The notes under the pieces: model-generated | Database searches by the model: none | Seen by the model: the letters and a program-made list of their open reading frames with translations, nothing else | Told to the model about the DNA's origin: nothing | Position numbers and translations under genes: made by a program | Shown: piece by piece, positions 46,336 through 54,854 of the stretch | Position numbering within the stretch: the stretch's first letter is position 1 | Layout of the letters: the number at the start of each line of letters is the position of its first letter | Assembly: GCA_963704995.1 (NCBI GenBank) | Contig: CAVPIM010000010.1 | Coordinates: 372,001 to 436,000 of the forward strand | Source: RYN-230 sp963704995 | GTDB taxonomy: Bacteria; Actinomycetota; Actinomycetes; Streptosporangiales; Streptosporangiaceae | DNA: 64,000 bases | Direction: 5' to 3'

Positions 46336-47649
46336 ATGCCTGTGCAAACCCAGGCACGAACGGCCGTTCGCCGCAAATCGGTGGCGACCGCGCGTACCGG
46401 CGCGATTCGCAGCAGTGTGGCCAAGAATGCCGCCAGCAACCGGAAATCCAGGACCAGCAAGAAGGCGACCGCCGCCAAGCCGGCGCGCGGCGCGGCCACG
46501 GGGGCGAGGAGCATGCGGACCACAGGAGTTGCCGCGAGGACTGTGTCCTCCGCGGCCGTGAAGGTTGCCTCATCGGCGACCCAGATGGCGGCGGCGGCCA
46601 CTAAGGCCACGTCGTCGGCCAGGACCATGTCCACCGCCATGCAGGCGATGAACACCGCGACCAAGACCATGTCCGGCGCGATGCAGGCCATGAACACGGC
46701 GACCAAGGCCATGTCGTCCGCGGCCAAGGCGCTGACCGGAGCGGCCACGACGATGTCGGCCGCACCCGCGGCGGCCTCCGCGGGGACGCGGAGCCGGGCC
46801 ACGGCGAAGCCGGGGGGCGCCGCCAAGCCGCGGAGCGCCGCGAAGCCGGGGGGCGCCGCGAAGTCCAGGGGTGGCGCGAAGTCCCGGAGCGCCGCGAAGC
46901 CCAAGAGTGCTGCGAAGCCGAAGAGTGCTGCGAAGCCGAAGAGCTTGGTGGCGCGGAAGAGTGCTGCGAAGCCGAAGAGCGCGGCGGCGCGGAAGAGCAC
47001 GGCGGTGCGGAAGAGCACGGCGGTGCGGACGGCCGCGAAGCCGAGGCCGGCCGCGAAGGCGCGCCCGGCCGGGAAGCCGAAGTCGGCCGCGGCCGCGAAG
47101 CCCAAGGCAGCCGCCCGGCCACGGACCGCGTCCCGGTCCCGCGCCACGGCCGCCGCCCGGAAGCCGGCGACCGCGGCGAGGCCAGCCACGGCGCGTCCGG
47201 GCCCGGCGGCCAAGCCGCGGACGGCCTCATCCCGGACCGCGCTGGCCCGGGGGGCGGCGAGGCCCAGGACGGCCGCGACGCCGAAGGTGGCCGCGAAGTC
47301 TGCGGCGGCGGCCAAGCCGCGGGCGGCGGCCAAGCCGCGCGTGGCGGCCAAGCCGCGCGTGGCGGCCAAGCCCAAGTCCACGGCGGCGAAGCCGCGGACC
47401 CCGATCAAGCCGAGGACGACGGCCCGGCCGGGCCTGGCGGCGAAGCCGGGTATGGCCAGGAAGGCTGGCACGGCGATGAAGCCGGGAATGGCCAGGCCGG
47501 CCGTTTCGCGGCCCACGATGACCCGCCCGGCTCCGGGCCGTCCGGGGATTCCGGCCGTCAGCCCGGCTGGCTCACAGCCAGGCAACGGCACGCCCGCCGC
47601 GCCGGGTACCGACCGTTACCGCGACATGCTGGCCGGCCTGATGCGCTGA
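46336..47649 (+). CDS. Histone-H1-like, Ala/Lys/Pro/Arg-rich repetitive protein
   Basis: A 437-residue very basic protein with no globular domain recognised. Residues ~1-60 are Arg/Lys-rich. Residues ~70-145 are Ala/Ser/Thr/Met-rich helical repeats (twice AMQAMNTATK). Residues ~150-420 are many SAAKPK, AAKPR and AARKS units resembling eukaryotic H1 tails and actinobacterial HU/Lsr2-type C-terminal tails. The end is DRYRDMLAGLMR. I infer a nucleoid-associated DNA-compacting protein. ATG 46336 has GGGGGGAG upstream. Confidence 0.7.
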   Translation: MPVQTQARTAVRRKSVATARTGAIRSSVAKNAASNRKSRTSKKATAAKPARGAATGARSMRTTGVAARTVSSAAVKVASSATQMAAAATKATSSARTMSTAMQAMNTATKTMSGAMQAMNTATKAMSSAAKALTGAATTMSAAPAAASAGTRSRATAKPGGAAKPRSAAKPGGAAKSRGGAKSRSAAKPKSAAKPKSAAKPKSLVARKSAAKPKSAAARKSTAVRKSTAVRTAAKPRPAAKARPAGKPKSAAAAKPKAAARPRTASRSRATAAARKPATAARPATARPGPAAKPRTASSRTALARGAARPRTAATPKVAAKSAAAAKPRAAAKPRVAAKPRVAAKPKSTAAKPRTPIKPRTTARPGLAAKPGMARKAGTAMKPGMARPAVSRPTMTRPAPGRPGIPAVSPAGSQPGNGTPAAPGTDRYRDMLAGLMR

Positions 47650-48181
47650 GGCGGCCTGGTCCGCTGAGCTGGCCACGCCGCCGCAGGCGGTCACGCCGCA
47701 GGAGCTCAGCGCGGTCACGACACAGGGAGCCCAGTGGCCGGCTGGCCGGGGGTGCGGTGCCTGATCAAGGCGCTGCGCAGACCCGGCCACGCCGGCCGCT
47801 GGGCTTTGTGCTGCCGGACGCCCGGACGCCCGGACGCGTCCCCCGGTCCCGGTTCCACAGGTCCCCGGGTAGGCGGCCGCCGGGCTCACGCCGTCCGCAC
47901 GTCCGGCCGTCTGCACGCCCGTCCCGTCCGCCTGCACGCCCGCCCCGGCCGTCTGCACGCCCGTCCCGTCCGCCTGCACGCCTGGCCGTCTGCCCGGCCG
48001 TCCCGACCTGCCCGTCCCGCCCGCCCGCCCGGCACACCCCGCCTGCCCGCCCGGCCGTCGCGTCTGCACCCTGAGTGATATGTCTATTCAACAGGTCTAT
48101 TTTCTAGGAAAATCGGGTACCGTGCCGGTGGGCCCGCGCCGATCATGCGGCCCGCGCTCTCACCTAGGAAGGCAGGCGCCC
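47650..48181. other. Repeat-bearing intergenic region and promoter
   Basis: No credible gene in ~530 bases. 47905-48000 holds two 42-bp tandem units plus a partial third. From 48072 the sequence turns AT-rich and contains ATTTTCTAGGAAAAT (48099-48113), an inverted repeat with 6-bp arms and 3-nt centre, plausibly the promoter/operator of the arylsulfotransferase-like gene. Confidence 0.45.
47905..47988. repeat. 42-bp tandem repeat, two copies
   Basis: Units begin GGCCGTCTGCACGCCCGTCC at 47905 and 47947; the second copy diverges after about 34 bases. Noncoding in all frames as far as I can judge. Confidence 0.75.
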
Positions 48182-49441
48182 ATGCACACCAGGTCATTAA
48201 TGCGCGGCAGTCATCCGGCCCGGCCGCCGCGCCCGCGGCGCCGGGGGATCCGGCCCGGGCGGGCCGTGGCGGCCGCCCTGCTGGCGGCGGCGCTCCCCGC
48301 GTCCCTGGCCGTGGCGGACCCGGCCGTGGCGGCGGCCCCCACGGCCCCGCCGCCGGTCACCGTGCTCACCGCGGGCGCGGACAACGGCAACGGGGACATC
48401 TTCATCTCCCCGTTCGGTGACACGTCCAGCTACGCCAACGGCGCTGAGATCATCAACAACCACGGCCGCGTGATCTGGTTCCACCCGGTGCCGGCCGGGC
48501 AGGAAGCGTCCGACTTCCGCACCCAGACCTACCTGGGGCACCCCGTCCTCACCTGGTGGCAGGGCACCGGCCTGGGTGGCCTGTCCAGCGGAACCGACTA
48601 CATCTACAACGACCACTACCGGCAGATCGCCACGGTCCAGGCGGGCAACGGCTACTCCGCGGACGGGCACGAGTTCCTCATCACGCCCTCGAACACCGCG
48701 CTTATCCTGAGCTACACCACTGCCACCGCCAACCTGACCTCCATCGGCGGGCCGGCCAACCAGGAAGTCATCGACGGGATCGTCCAGGAGATCGACATCC
48801 GCACCGGCCGGGTGCTGTTCCAGTGGAACAGCGCGGATCATGTCCCGTACCGCCAGAGCGAGCAGCCGCTGCCCGCCTCGGCCAGCACCCCGTGGGACTG
48901 GTTCCACGTCAACGCGGTGCACCTGGACACCGACGGCAACCTGCTGATCAACGCCCGGGACACCTCGACCACCTACAAGGTGAGCCTGCGCACCGGGAAG
49001 ATCATCTGGCAGCTGGGCGGCCAGGACAGCTCGTTCGCCATCAAGGCCGCGCCCGGGCAGGTACTGGACAGCGCGGGCGAGGCGTTCGCCTGGCAGCACG
49101 ACCCCGAGGCGGTCGGCCACGACACCTACACCTATTTCGACAACGAGTCGTCGGGCACCCCGGTGCTGCCCTACAGCCGGGCCATCACCGTCCGGCTCAA
49201 CGAGCGGGCCAGGACCGCCACGCTAGTCGCCTCGGATGACCAGCCGGAGGGCCTGTCCGCCGCGTCCCAGGGCAACGCGGCGACCACCCGGAACCGGGAC
49301 CTGTTCGTCGGGTGGGGGATCCTGCCCTACATCTCGGAGTTCAGCCCGTCGGGGCAGTTGCTGTTCAACGCCGAGTTCCCGGCCGGGGTCAACACCTATC
49401 GCGCCTACCGGCTCCCCTGGCCCGGGAGCGGCCGCCGGTAG
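48182..49441 (+). CDS. Secreted arylsulfotransferase (ASST) family protein
   Basis: A 419-residue exported beta-propeller-like protein. The signal is positively charged then hydrophobic (RRRGIRPGRAVAAALLAAAL), with a probable cleavage after AVADPAVAAA. The core has IINNHGRVIWFHPVP, GLSSGTDYIYNDHYRQIATV, QEIDIRTGRVLFQWNSADHV, DWFHVNAVHLDTDGNLLINA and TGKIIWQLGG, matching actinobacterial ASST-like proteins. Whether it transfers sulfate is not certain. ATG 48182 follows AGGAAGGC; the palindrome at 48099 lies in its promoter. Confidence 0.82.
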   Translation: MHTRSLMRGSHPARPPRPRRRGIRPGRAVAAALLAAALPASLAVADPAVAAAPTAPPPVTVLTAGADNGNGDIFISPFGDTSSYANGAEIINNHGRVIWFHPVPAGQEASDFRTQTYLGHPVLTWWQGTGLGGLSSGTDYIYNDHYRQIATVQAGNGYSADGHEFLITPSNTALILSYTTATANLTSIGGPANQEVIDGIVQEIDIRTGRVLFQWNSADHVPYRQSEQPLPASASTPWDWFHVNAVHLDTDGNLLINARDTSTTYKVSLRTGKIIWQLGGQDSSFAIKAAPGQVLDSAGEAFAWQHDPEAVGHDTYTYFDNESSGTPVLPYSRAITVRLNERARTATLVASDDQPEGLSAASQGNAATTRNRDLFVGWGILPYISEFSPSGQLLFNAEFPAGVNTYRAYRLPWPGSGRR

Positions 49442-49458
49442 CAGGCAGGGAATCTCTC

Positions 49459-49500
49459 CCGGGGTATCCACCGCGCCGGCCGGCGCGGTGGATACCCCGG
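49459..49500. terminator. Perfect 42-bp palindrome (terminator-like)
   Basis: CCGGGGTATCCACCGCGCCG at 49459-49478 is fully mirrored to 49500, making a ~20-bp uninterrupted stem 17 bp after the ASST stop and 32 bp before the next start. Likely a strong terminator. Confidence 0.75.
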
Positions 49501-49532
49501 CCGCTGTAGCCTCCCGGTGGGAGGGGTGGGCC

Positions 49533-49910
49533 ATGCAGATACCTAAGCCGACCGAAGCGGACAAGGAGTTCTTCCGGTCCGTGCTGCCGGACGACCCGGA
49601 GATCGAGGTCAAGCCGATGTTCGGCAACCTCGGCGCGTTCGTGCGCGGCAACATGTTCGCCGGGCTGTTCGGGCCCGACCTGGGGGTGCGGCTCGATGAC
49701 GCCGGGCGTGCGGAACTGGCGGCGGTGGACGGCAGCGGCCCGTTCGGGCCGGCCGGGCGGCCGATGGGCGGCTACCTGAGCCTGCCGCGGGCCTGGGTTG
49801 ACTCGCCCGAGCTCGCCGCGGGCTGGGTGGGGCGGGCGCACGGGTACGCCGCCACGCTGCCGCCCAAGCAGAAGAAACCCGCGCGCAAGAAGCCGGGACC
49901 CCCGGCCTAG
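49533..49910 (+). CDS. TfoX N-terminal domain protein
   Basis: A 125-residue protein with the TfoX_N fold (FFRSVLPDDPEIEVKPMFGN, GAFVRGNMFAGLFGPDLGVR, PMGGYLSLPRAWVD). In proteobacteria TfoX/Sxy proteins affect competence, but stand-alone TfoX_N proteins in actinobacteria have no assigned role. The C-terminus is a Lys/Pro tail (KQKKPARKKPGPPA) that may bind nucleic acid or be disordered. ATG with GGGAGGGG upstream. Convergent with PAP2, which begins with no gap. Confidence 0.85.
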   Translation: MQIPKPTEADKEFFRSVLPDDPEIEVKPMFGNLGAFVRGNMFAGLFGPDLGVRLDDAGRAELAAVDGSGPFGPAGRPMGGYLSLPRAWVDSPELAAGWVGRAHGYAATLPPKQKKPARKKPGPPA

Positions 49911-50639
49911 CTACCTCCCCGTCCCCGGGGACCTGCGCGGCCGGTTGATCCAGAACGTGAGCTGGAGGAGGAGCCCGGACAGGGCCCAGCCGGCGGCCAC
50001 GTCGGTGAACCAGTGCCAGTCACACCACACCAGTGCGGCCCCCACGCCCAGCCAGAGCAGCCCGAGGCCGGCCAGGGCCAGGTACCGGATCCGGGCTGGC
50101 TGCCCGGTCACCAGCATCACCGTGGCCAGCGAGAAACAGACGGCCGCCGTGCTGGTGTGGCCGGAGGGGAAGACGCCCAGGGCACCGGGGGCCACCGCGG
50201 GGAGGCCGGGGCCGGGCCGGGCGATCAGTATCTTGGCCGGGATGACCGTGCCGAGCAGCAGCACGACGCCGGTCAGGGCGATGAGCACGGGACGGATGGT
50301 GTGCCGGCGGATGGCCAGGGCCGCCGCCACCGCCGCCAGGACCGGCACGGCCACGGTGGTCATGCCGAGGTCGGTGAGCAGGTGGGCAGGCCCCTGCGGG
50401 GTGTCGCTCAGCCATCGCCAGGCCGGTGAGTCCGCCCGGGCCAGCACCGCCGCGCGGATCTGCTCGTCGGTGCCGATGAGCGGGCCATGCACCAGCACGT
50501 TGACGGTGAGGAAGGCCAGGATCAGGAGCAGGCCCGCGGTGATGAGCCGGGAGTACCGGGAAAACGGCCATTCACGCGGCGCGGCGGGTGCCCGGCCCGC
50601 CCCAGCCACGCTGATCTGATCCTCACTGGTCTTGTCCAC
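49911..50639 (-). CDS. PAP2-family membrane phosphatase
   Basis: A 242-residue membrane lipid phosphatase. The three PAP2 motifs are seen as KILIARPGPG (a K-x6-RP variant), PSGHTS, and DWHWFTDVAAG containing the catalytic His and Asp. Five or six helices are visible (GLLLILAFLTVNVLV, VLIALTGVVLLLGTVI, and others). It probably dephosphorylates undecaprenyl-PP or phosphatidate; which cannot be told. It is monocistronic. Confidence 0.9.
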   Translation of the reverse strand: MDKTSEDQISVAGAGRAPAAPREWPFSRYSRLITAGLLLILAFLTVNVLVHGPLIGTDEQIRAAVLARADSPAWRWLSDTPQGPAHLLTDLGMTTVAVPVLAAVAAALAIRRHTIRPVLIALTGVVLLLGTVIPAKILIARPGPGLPAVAPGALGVFPSGHTSTAAVCFSLATVMLVTGQPARIRYLALAGLGLLWLGVGAALVWCDWHWFTDVAAGWALSGLLLQLTFWINRPRRSPGTGR

Positions 50640-50695
50640 TCATCGTGAGGGTACCCGCGGTCGCCCGGGCGGCAGCGGGCCGTGGGGCGGGCTGG

Positions 50696-51070
50696 TCACC
50701 GCGTCCACGGGGGCGTGAACCAGGACCCGTCCGGCAGCACGCCGGCGAACCCAACCGTCGTGGTGACCCAGGCGGTGGCCGGGCCGGCGGCCAGGTTGCT
50801 GGCCCCGAACCGGGCGCCGGCCGGCACCAGGACCGCGTCGCCCGCCTCGGCGTCCGCGGCCTCGCCGTCCACGCTGACCCGGAGGGTGCCGCTGAGCACG
50901 TACAGCACCTCCTCCCGGGACACGTGGTGCGGCACGCCCTCGGTGCCGCCAGGGATCTCGATCCGCCAGGCGCACAGTTCCCGGCTGCCGTGGGCCGGGC
51001 TGGCGTAGGACGTGAAGCTGGTGCCGTGCATCTGGTGTACGACCGACTGGGCGGCGTGGATGACGGGCAT
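50696..51070 (-). CDS. Cupin-domain protein
   Basis: A 124-residue single cupin. Motif 1 is visible around PHHVSREEVLYVLSGTLRV with two candidate metal His and a Glu; motif 2 around GDAVLVPAGARFGASN lacks the usual His. Function may be binding or an isomerase-like activity. Divergent from the MarR gene, whose twin operators lie in the shared 76-bp promoter, so it is probably the regulator's target. Confidence 0.85.
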   Translation of the reverse strand: MPVIHAAQSVVHQMHGTSFTSYASPAHGSRELCAWRIEIPGGTEGVPHHVSREEVLYVLSGTLRVSVDGEAADAEAGDAVLVPAGARFGASNLAAGPATAWVTTTVGFAGVLPDGSWFTPPWTR

Positions 51071-51092
51071 GGGACGTCCTCCCGGATATAGG

Positions 51093-51103
51093 CAAGTAAC
51101 TTG
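51093..51103. promoter_or_regulatory. MarR operator half of a tandem pair, site 1
   Basis: CAAGTAACTTG is a perfect palindrome around a central base, in the cupin/MarR divergent promoter. Confidence 0.6.
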
Positions 51104-51113
51104 CTTATATGTT

Positions 51114-51124
51114 CAAGCTACTTG
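51114..51124. promoter_or_regulatory. MarR operator half of a tandem pair, site 2
   Basis: CAAGCTACTTG has the same CAAG...CTTG arms and starts exactly 21 bp after site 1, two helical turns, so two dimers could bind on one face. Confidence 0.6.
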
Positions 51125-51146
51125 CTCAATCTGTCAAGCTGGGCAG

Positions 51147-51593
51147 ATGCAGCACCATGACCCGCAGGCCCTGGCGGTCGGGCTCCTGTCGGTGAGCCGG
51201 GCCCTGGTGGACGGGATCTCGGCCGGGGTGCGCGCCCGGGGCTTCGATGACCTGCGTCCCGCACACGGCTTCGCGTTCGCCCGGCTCGCCCCGGACGGCG
51301 CCACCATCACCCAGCTGGCCGAGCACCTCGACGTCACCCGGCAGGCCGCCGCCCAGCTCGTGGACGAGCTGATCGCCAAGGGCTACGTGCAGCGCAGCCG
51401 CCACCCGGACGACGCCCGGGCCCGGCTGATCACGCTGACGGACCGGGGCTGGGCCTGTACCCGGGCCGCCGACGCGGCCACGGCCGACGCGGTGCGCCCC
51501 TGGGCGGCGATCCTGGGCGATCAGCGGCTGCGGGCACTCCAGGACGACCTGCTCCGCATCGCCCCGCACGGCCCGCTCCGGCCCACCTGGTAA
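51147..51593 (+). CDS. MarR-family transcriptional regulator
   Basis: A 148-residue winged-helix protein. DGATITQLAEHLDVTRQAAAQ is the recognition helix region, LVDELIAKGYVQRSRHPDDAR the wing with the typical DxR. It probably represses itself and the divergent cupin gene from the paired CAAG-N3-CTTG sites. ATG 51147 begins the conserved domain; upstream in-frame sequence includes the operators. Its TAA overlaps the next ATG (TAATG). Confidence 0.88.
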   Translation: MQHHDPQALAVGLLSVSRALVDGISAGVRARGFDDLRPAHGFAFARLAPDGATITQLAEHLDVTRQAAAQLVDELIAKGYVQRSRHPDDARARLITLTDRGWACTRAADAATADAVRPWAAILGDQRLRALQDDLLRIAPHGPLRPTW

Positions 51594-52186
51594 TGGCCTC
51601 GACCGCTCCCGCGGCCGCCGGATACGTTGGCGGCATGGTGGCATCTGATGGACAGCTCGCGGCCGGCCCCGGCGGGCTGGCCGCCGCCCTGCACGCCGCA
51701 GGCCCGGATCCGGGCCTGGCCGGGCCGCTGGACCTGTTCGGGCGGTTCGCCGGGGCCTGGGACATCGAGTGGCGTGGCGCGGATCAGGACGGGAACCCGG
51801 CCACCATGCGGGGCGACCTGCACTTCGGCTGGGTGCTGGGCGGGCGGGCCATCCAGGATGTCTGGCGGGTGCCCTCGTCCGGCGCGGTGCCATCCGGGCT
51901 GCGGCCGTTTCACGGCACCACACTCCGCTTCTATGACCCGGGGCTGGGAGCGTGGCGGTTGACCTGGATCGATCCGCGGGGTGGCCGGGTCCGCCGGTTC
52001 ATCGGCCGGCCCGAGGGGGCTGACATCATCCTCGACGGGCTGGACGACGATCCGGCCGAGCGCTGGTGCTTCCGGGACATCGCCCCCGGGGCCGCCCCGG
52101 AGTCCTTCCGGTGGACCGGGGAGGTTTCCGCGGACGGCCGCCGGACGTGGCGGCTGGACGAGGAGATGCTGATCCGGCGCCGCTGA
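51593..52186 (+). CDS. Hypothetical protein, DUF1579-like fold
   Basis: A 197-residue soluble protein. After a Ser/Ala-rich start (ATG 51593, alternative ATG 51635) comes LDLFGRFAGAWDIEWRG, ATMRGDLHFGWVLGGRAIQD, LRFYDPGLGAWRLTWIDP and WTGEVSADGRRTWRLDEEM. Alternating strands of this type suggest a calycin/DUF1579-like barrel. No function is known to me. The start overlaps the MarR stop, so the two are translationally coupled. Confidence 0.7.
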   Translation: MASTAPAAAGYVGGMVASDGQLAAGPGGLAAALHAAGPDPGLAGPLDLFGRFAGAWDIEWRGADQDGNPATMRGDLHFGWVLGGRAIQDVWRVPSSGAVPSGLRPFHGTTLRFYDPGLGAWRLTWIDPRGGRVRRFIGRPEGADIILDGLDDDPAERWCFRDIAPGAAPESFRWTGEVSADGRRTWRLDEEMLIRRR

Positions 52187-52252
52187 TTCGCCGCCCGGGC
52201 CGGTGCGCTGGCCCGGGCGGCGCACGGCATGGTCTAGCCTGATCCAGCCCTT

Positions 52253-53134
52253 ATGCCCGCCGCAGCGATCATCATCAACCGCACCCGGGTCCGGGACCTG
52301 CCCCGGTTCCGGCGTCACTGCTGCCTGGCCGCGCACGCGGCGGGCTGGGAGCCGTCCTTCGCCGAGACCACCCCGGGCGACCCCGGGCTGGGACTGGCTA
52401 GGGACGCGCTCGCGGCCGGGGCCCGTCTCGTTGTCGCCGCGGGTGGCGACGGCACCGTGCGCGCCTGCGCTCACGTGCTGGCCGGCACGGGCGTGCCGCT
52501 GGCCATCGTGCCGCGCGGCACGGCCAACCTGGCCGCCCGGGCGCTGCGGATACCGGCCCGGCTGGACGCTGCCCTCGCGGCCGGGTTTGGCGGGCGGGAC
52601 CGCCAGGTTGACCTGGCCGAGGCCGGCGGGATGCTGTTCGCCGCCATGGCCGGGATCGGGCTCGACGCCGCGGTCGTGAGTGGCACCCCCGACCTGCTGA
52701 AACGCCACCTTGGCTGGCTGGCGTACGCGGCGGGCGGTGCGACCCGGCTGGCCGGCCGCCGCTGCGCGTTCACCCTCCGCCTGGACGGCGGGCCGCCGCT
52801 GACCCGGCTGGCCAGGTCCGTGGTGGTGGGCAACGTCGGGCTGCTGCCGGGCGGCTTCACGCTGCTGCCGGACGCCCGGCCCGACGACGGCCTGCTCGAC
52901 GTGGGGATCCTCGCCCCCGCCGGCCCGGCCGGCTGGGGCCGGGTGGCCCGGCGGGTGATCTCCGGCAGCCGCCACGACGACCTGAACCTGGAGCGGTACC
53001 GCGCCCGCCGGGTCGAGATCGAGGCCGCCGCCGAGCTGCCGCGGGAGGTTGACGGGGAAGTCATCACCCCGGGCCGGTCGCTCACGGTCACGGTGCGGCC
53101 GGGTGCGCTGCTGGTCAGGGTGCCCGGCCGGTGA
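52253..53134 (+). CDS. Diacylglycerol/sphingosine-kinase-like lipid kinase
   Basis: A 293-residue protein of the DAGK catalytic family. GGDGT is at 64-68 in LVVAAGGDGTVRACAHVLAG, followed by IVPRGTANLAARAL, which is the second nucleotide-binding signature (G-T-x-N). The C-terminal half is the beta-sandwich lipid-binding region (LLPDARPDDGLLDVGIL; VDGEVI). It phosphorylates a lipid such as diacylglycerol or a related alcohol. ATG start with no strong SD. Confidence 0.88.
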   Translation: MPAAAIIINRTRVRDLPRFRRHCCLAAHAAGWEPSFAETTPGDPGLGLARDALAAGARLVVAAGGDGTVRACAHVLAGTGVPLAIVPRGTANLAARALRIPARLDAALAAGFGGRDRQVDLAEAGGMLFAAMAGIGLDAAVVSGTPDLLKRHLGWLAYAAGGATRLAGRRCAFTLRLDGGPPLTRLARSVVVGNVGLLPGGFTLLPDARPDDGLLDVGILAPAGPAGWGRVARRVISGSRHDDLNLERYRARRVEIEAAAELPREVDGEVITPGRSLTVTVRPGALLVRVPGR

Positions 53135-53209
53135 GTTAGAGATCGCCGATGCGGGGAACTGGCAGTGGGCATGCCGATGGCTGGTGCCCCTGCCCCGGAG
53201 GTGGATGAC

Positions 53210-53689
53210 GTGGAGATCAAGATGGTGCTGTTCATGCCCCGCGACGCCGCGAGCGTGCCGGTCAGCCGTCAGGTCCTCGATAGCTGCCTGGAGACCCTCG
53301 GCGTGACCCCGGATACCCGGACCGACATCGCGCTGGCCCTGGGCGAGGCATGTGCCAACGTCGTCCTTCATTCCGGGCCCGGAATGGAGTACGAGGTGCT
53401 GGCCTCGGCCCGGGACGGGCGGTGCGTCATCGAGGTGGTGAACACGGTGACCGGCGCCATCGATCGCGACGAGGCGCCGGTGCCCGCGGGCGCCGCGCTG
53501 GGGTCCCCCTCGCCGGAGCCGGTCCCGGCGACCGCCGAGCACGGCCGCGGCCTGAAGATCATCGACGCGGTGACCGACAACCTCCAGCTGACCGGCGACG
53601 GCCGCGCCGGTACCACGGTGCACTTCGAGAAGGCCCTGAGCTGGGTGCCCGGGGCGGCCGGCGAGCACTTGCTCAGCGCCCAGTCCTAG
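53210..53689 (+). CDS. RsbW-like serine kinase/anti-sigma HATPase domain protein
   Basis: A 159-residue stand-alone HATPase_c_2 protein. The N-box is ALALGEACANVVLHS, G boxes are seen around GRGLKIIDAVTD, and the C-terminus is GRAGTTVHFEKAL. Such proteins act as anti-sigma factors/kinases of partner-switching systems; no partner STAS protein or sigma factor is present nearby. GTG 53210 is chosen because GGAGG lies 8 nt upstream; a GTG at 53165 would add 15 residues. It ends within a bidirectional terminator. Confidence 0.82.
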   Translation: MEIKMVLFMPRDAASVPVSRQVLDSCLETLGVTPDTRTDIALALGEACANVVLHSGPGMEYEVLASARDGRCVIEVVNTVTGAIDRDEAPVPAGAALGSPSPEPVPATAEHGRGLKIIDAVTDNLQLTGDGRAGTTVHFEKALSWVPGAAGEHLLSAQS

Positions 53690-53723
53690 CGGGGCCCGGA
53701 GGTCCGGGGCCCCGCTAGGACTG
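53681..53723. terminator. Bidirectional terminator between convergent genes
   Basis: An inverted repeat of about 20 bp (CAGTCCTAGCGGGGCCCGGA against its complement with one extra C, 2-nt loop) spans the stop of the RsbW-like gene and the expected stop of the nitroreductase. Confidence 0.75.
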
Positions 53724-54349
53724 GCCGGCGAGCTGGTGGTGAGCGGCTGGCCCCACTGGCCCCGGTGCAGGACCTCCGCCACGGGCCGCCGCCGGTCGCG
53801 CAGATCACGCGGCGGCTCGTCGCTGTAGCCGACCGAGATGGCCCCGATCGGGGTGAACTGCGGCGGCACCCCGAACTCCGCGCGGAAGGCGCCGATCTGG
53901 TCGGCCGGTAGCCCGAAGAAGCACGCGCCGAGCCCGGCATCGACCACGGTCAGCAGCATCTGCAGGGACGCGAACCCGGTGTCGATGTCCCAGTACGGTG
54001 CGGGCCACCACGCGTCGCTGCGATCCGTGTGCCCCTTATCCGGCTGGGCGTAGCGGTCGAGGTAGGCGTCCTTGTTCGACAACGGCACGATCAGCAGCGG
54101 CGCCTCCACCTGGGCCGCGAACCATCCTTCCGGGCCCTCCGCGGGCGTGGCCGCGGCCCGGAACCTGGCCACGCCGGCCGGGTCGTCCAGGACCAGGAAG
54201 GCCCAGCCCTGGGAGAACCCCGCGGACGGCGCGCGCAGCCCGTTCCGCAGGATGCGGTTGACCACGTCCGGGGGGACCGGCCGGTCCGTGTCGTAGTGGC
54301 GCACCATCCGCCGTCGCCGGATCACGTCCTGGAATTCCATGCCCGCCAC
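53715..54349 (-). CDS. Nitroreductase-family protein, C-terminal frame uncertain
   Basis: A flavin-dependent nitroreductase. It has FQDVIRRRRMVRHYDTDRPV with the FMN-binding Arg region, GLRAPSAGFSQGWAFLVL, SLQMLLTVVDAGLGACFFGL and PIGAISVGYSDEP, ending RRPVAEVLHRGQWG. The homologous region ends there, but this frame has no stop until 51521, through antisense sequence. A TAG in the neighbouring frame at 53715-53717 sits right at the terminator, so a one-base loss near the GGGG run in GGGGCCAG is likely; one added base gives 212 codons. ATG 54349 is well placed. Confidence 0.75.
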
Positions 54350-54359
54350 CCTAGGACGG

Positions 54360-54746
54360 CTAGCCGGCGGCTGCCTCCTTGAGAACGGCCAGGATGTTCC
54401 CGGCCGGGTCCCGGAACCAGGCGATGTCGGGCCCGTAGCCCCGGCTGATCCCCTTCGCGTCCTGCGCCAGCCCCTCGTACCGCTCGAACGTCACGCCCCG
54501 TGCGCTCAGCTCGTCCACGGCCGCGTCGATGTCGTCGACCGGGAAGTTGAGGATCGTGTACTCCGCCGGGACGTGGCCGGGCTTCGGGTAGACGAGCGTG
54601 TCCCGGCCGCCCGCCAGGTGCAATGTCATCAGGCCGTTGCTCTGCGAGGTGGTGATGCCGAGTACCTCGCCGTAGAACTTCTGCGCCGCCTGCAGATCGC
54701 CCACGGCGAAGCCGCTGAACGCCCTGGTATCCGCGAACATGCCCAT
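54360..54746 (-). CDS. VOC-family (glyoxalase/bleomycin-resistance-like) protein
   Basis: A 128-residue single VOC domain. Two beta-alpha-beta3 units are recognisable (SGFAVGDLQAAQKFYGEVLG; PVDDIDAAVDELSARGVTFE; IAWFRDPAGNILAVL). Metal residues are partly preserved (last Glu replaced by Asn-Ile-Leu region), so it may be binding rather than catalytic. ATG 54746 was chosen over 54767 for its SD GAGAGGGG 7 nt upstream. Confidence 0.85.
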   Translation of the reverse strand: MGMFADTRAFSGFAVGDLQAAQKFYGEVLGITTSQSNGLMTLHLAGGRDTLVYPKPGHVPAEYTILNFPVDDIDAAVDELSARGVTFERYEGLAQDAKGISRGYGPDIAWFRDPAGNILAVLKEAAAG

Positions 54747-54854
54747 GTCGTGCCCCTCTCGTCTCATTCCCCTGGTTGAGACGACCCCGGTGGCCCGGAC
54801 TCATCGCCCGTCCCACCCTGGTCCCCCGGGAGATAGGTACCCGGCCGGGCTGAC

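Noticed and set aside
47572..48069. Minus-strand 165-codon frame with GVQADGTGVQTAG repeats
   Set aside because: Derives from the 42-bp noncoding repeats, overlaps the H1-like gene's end and has no start signal.
51521..53714. Very long minus-strand open frame continuing the nitroreductase
   Set aside because: It is antisense to the RsbW-like and lipid kinase genes, crosses a bidirectional terminator and has no recognisable domains past the nitroreductase C-terminus.
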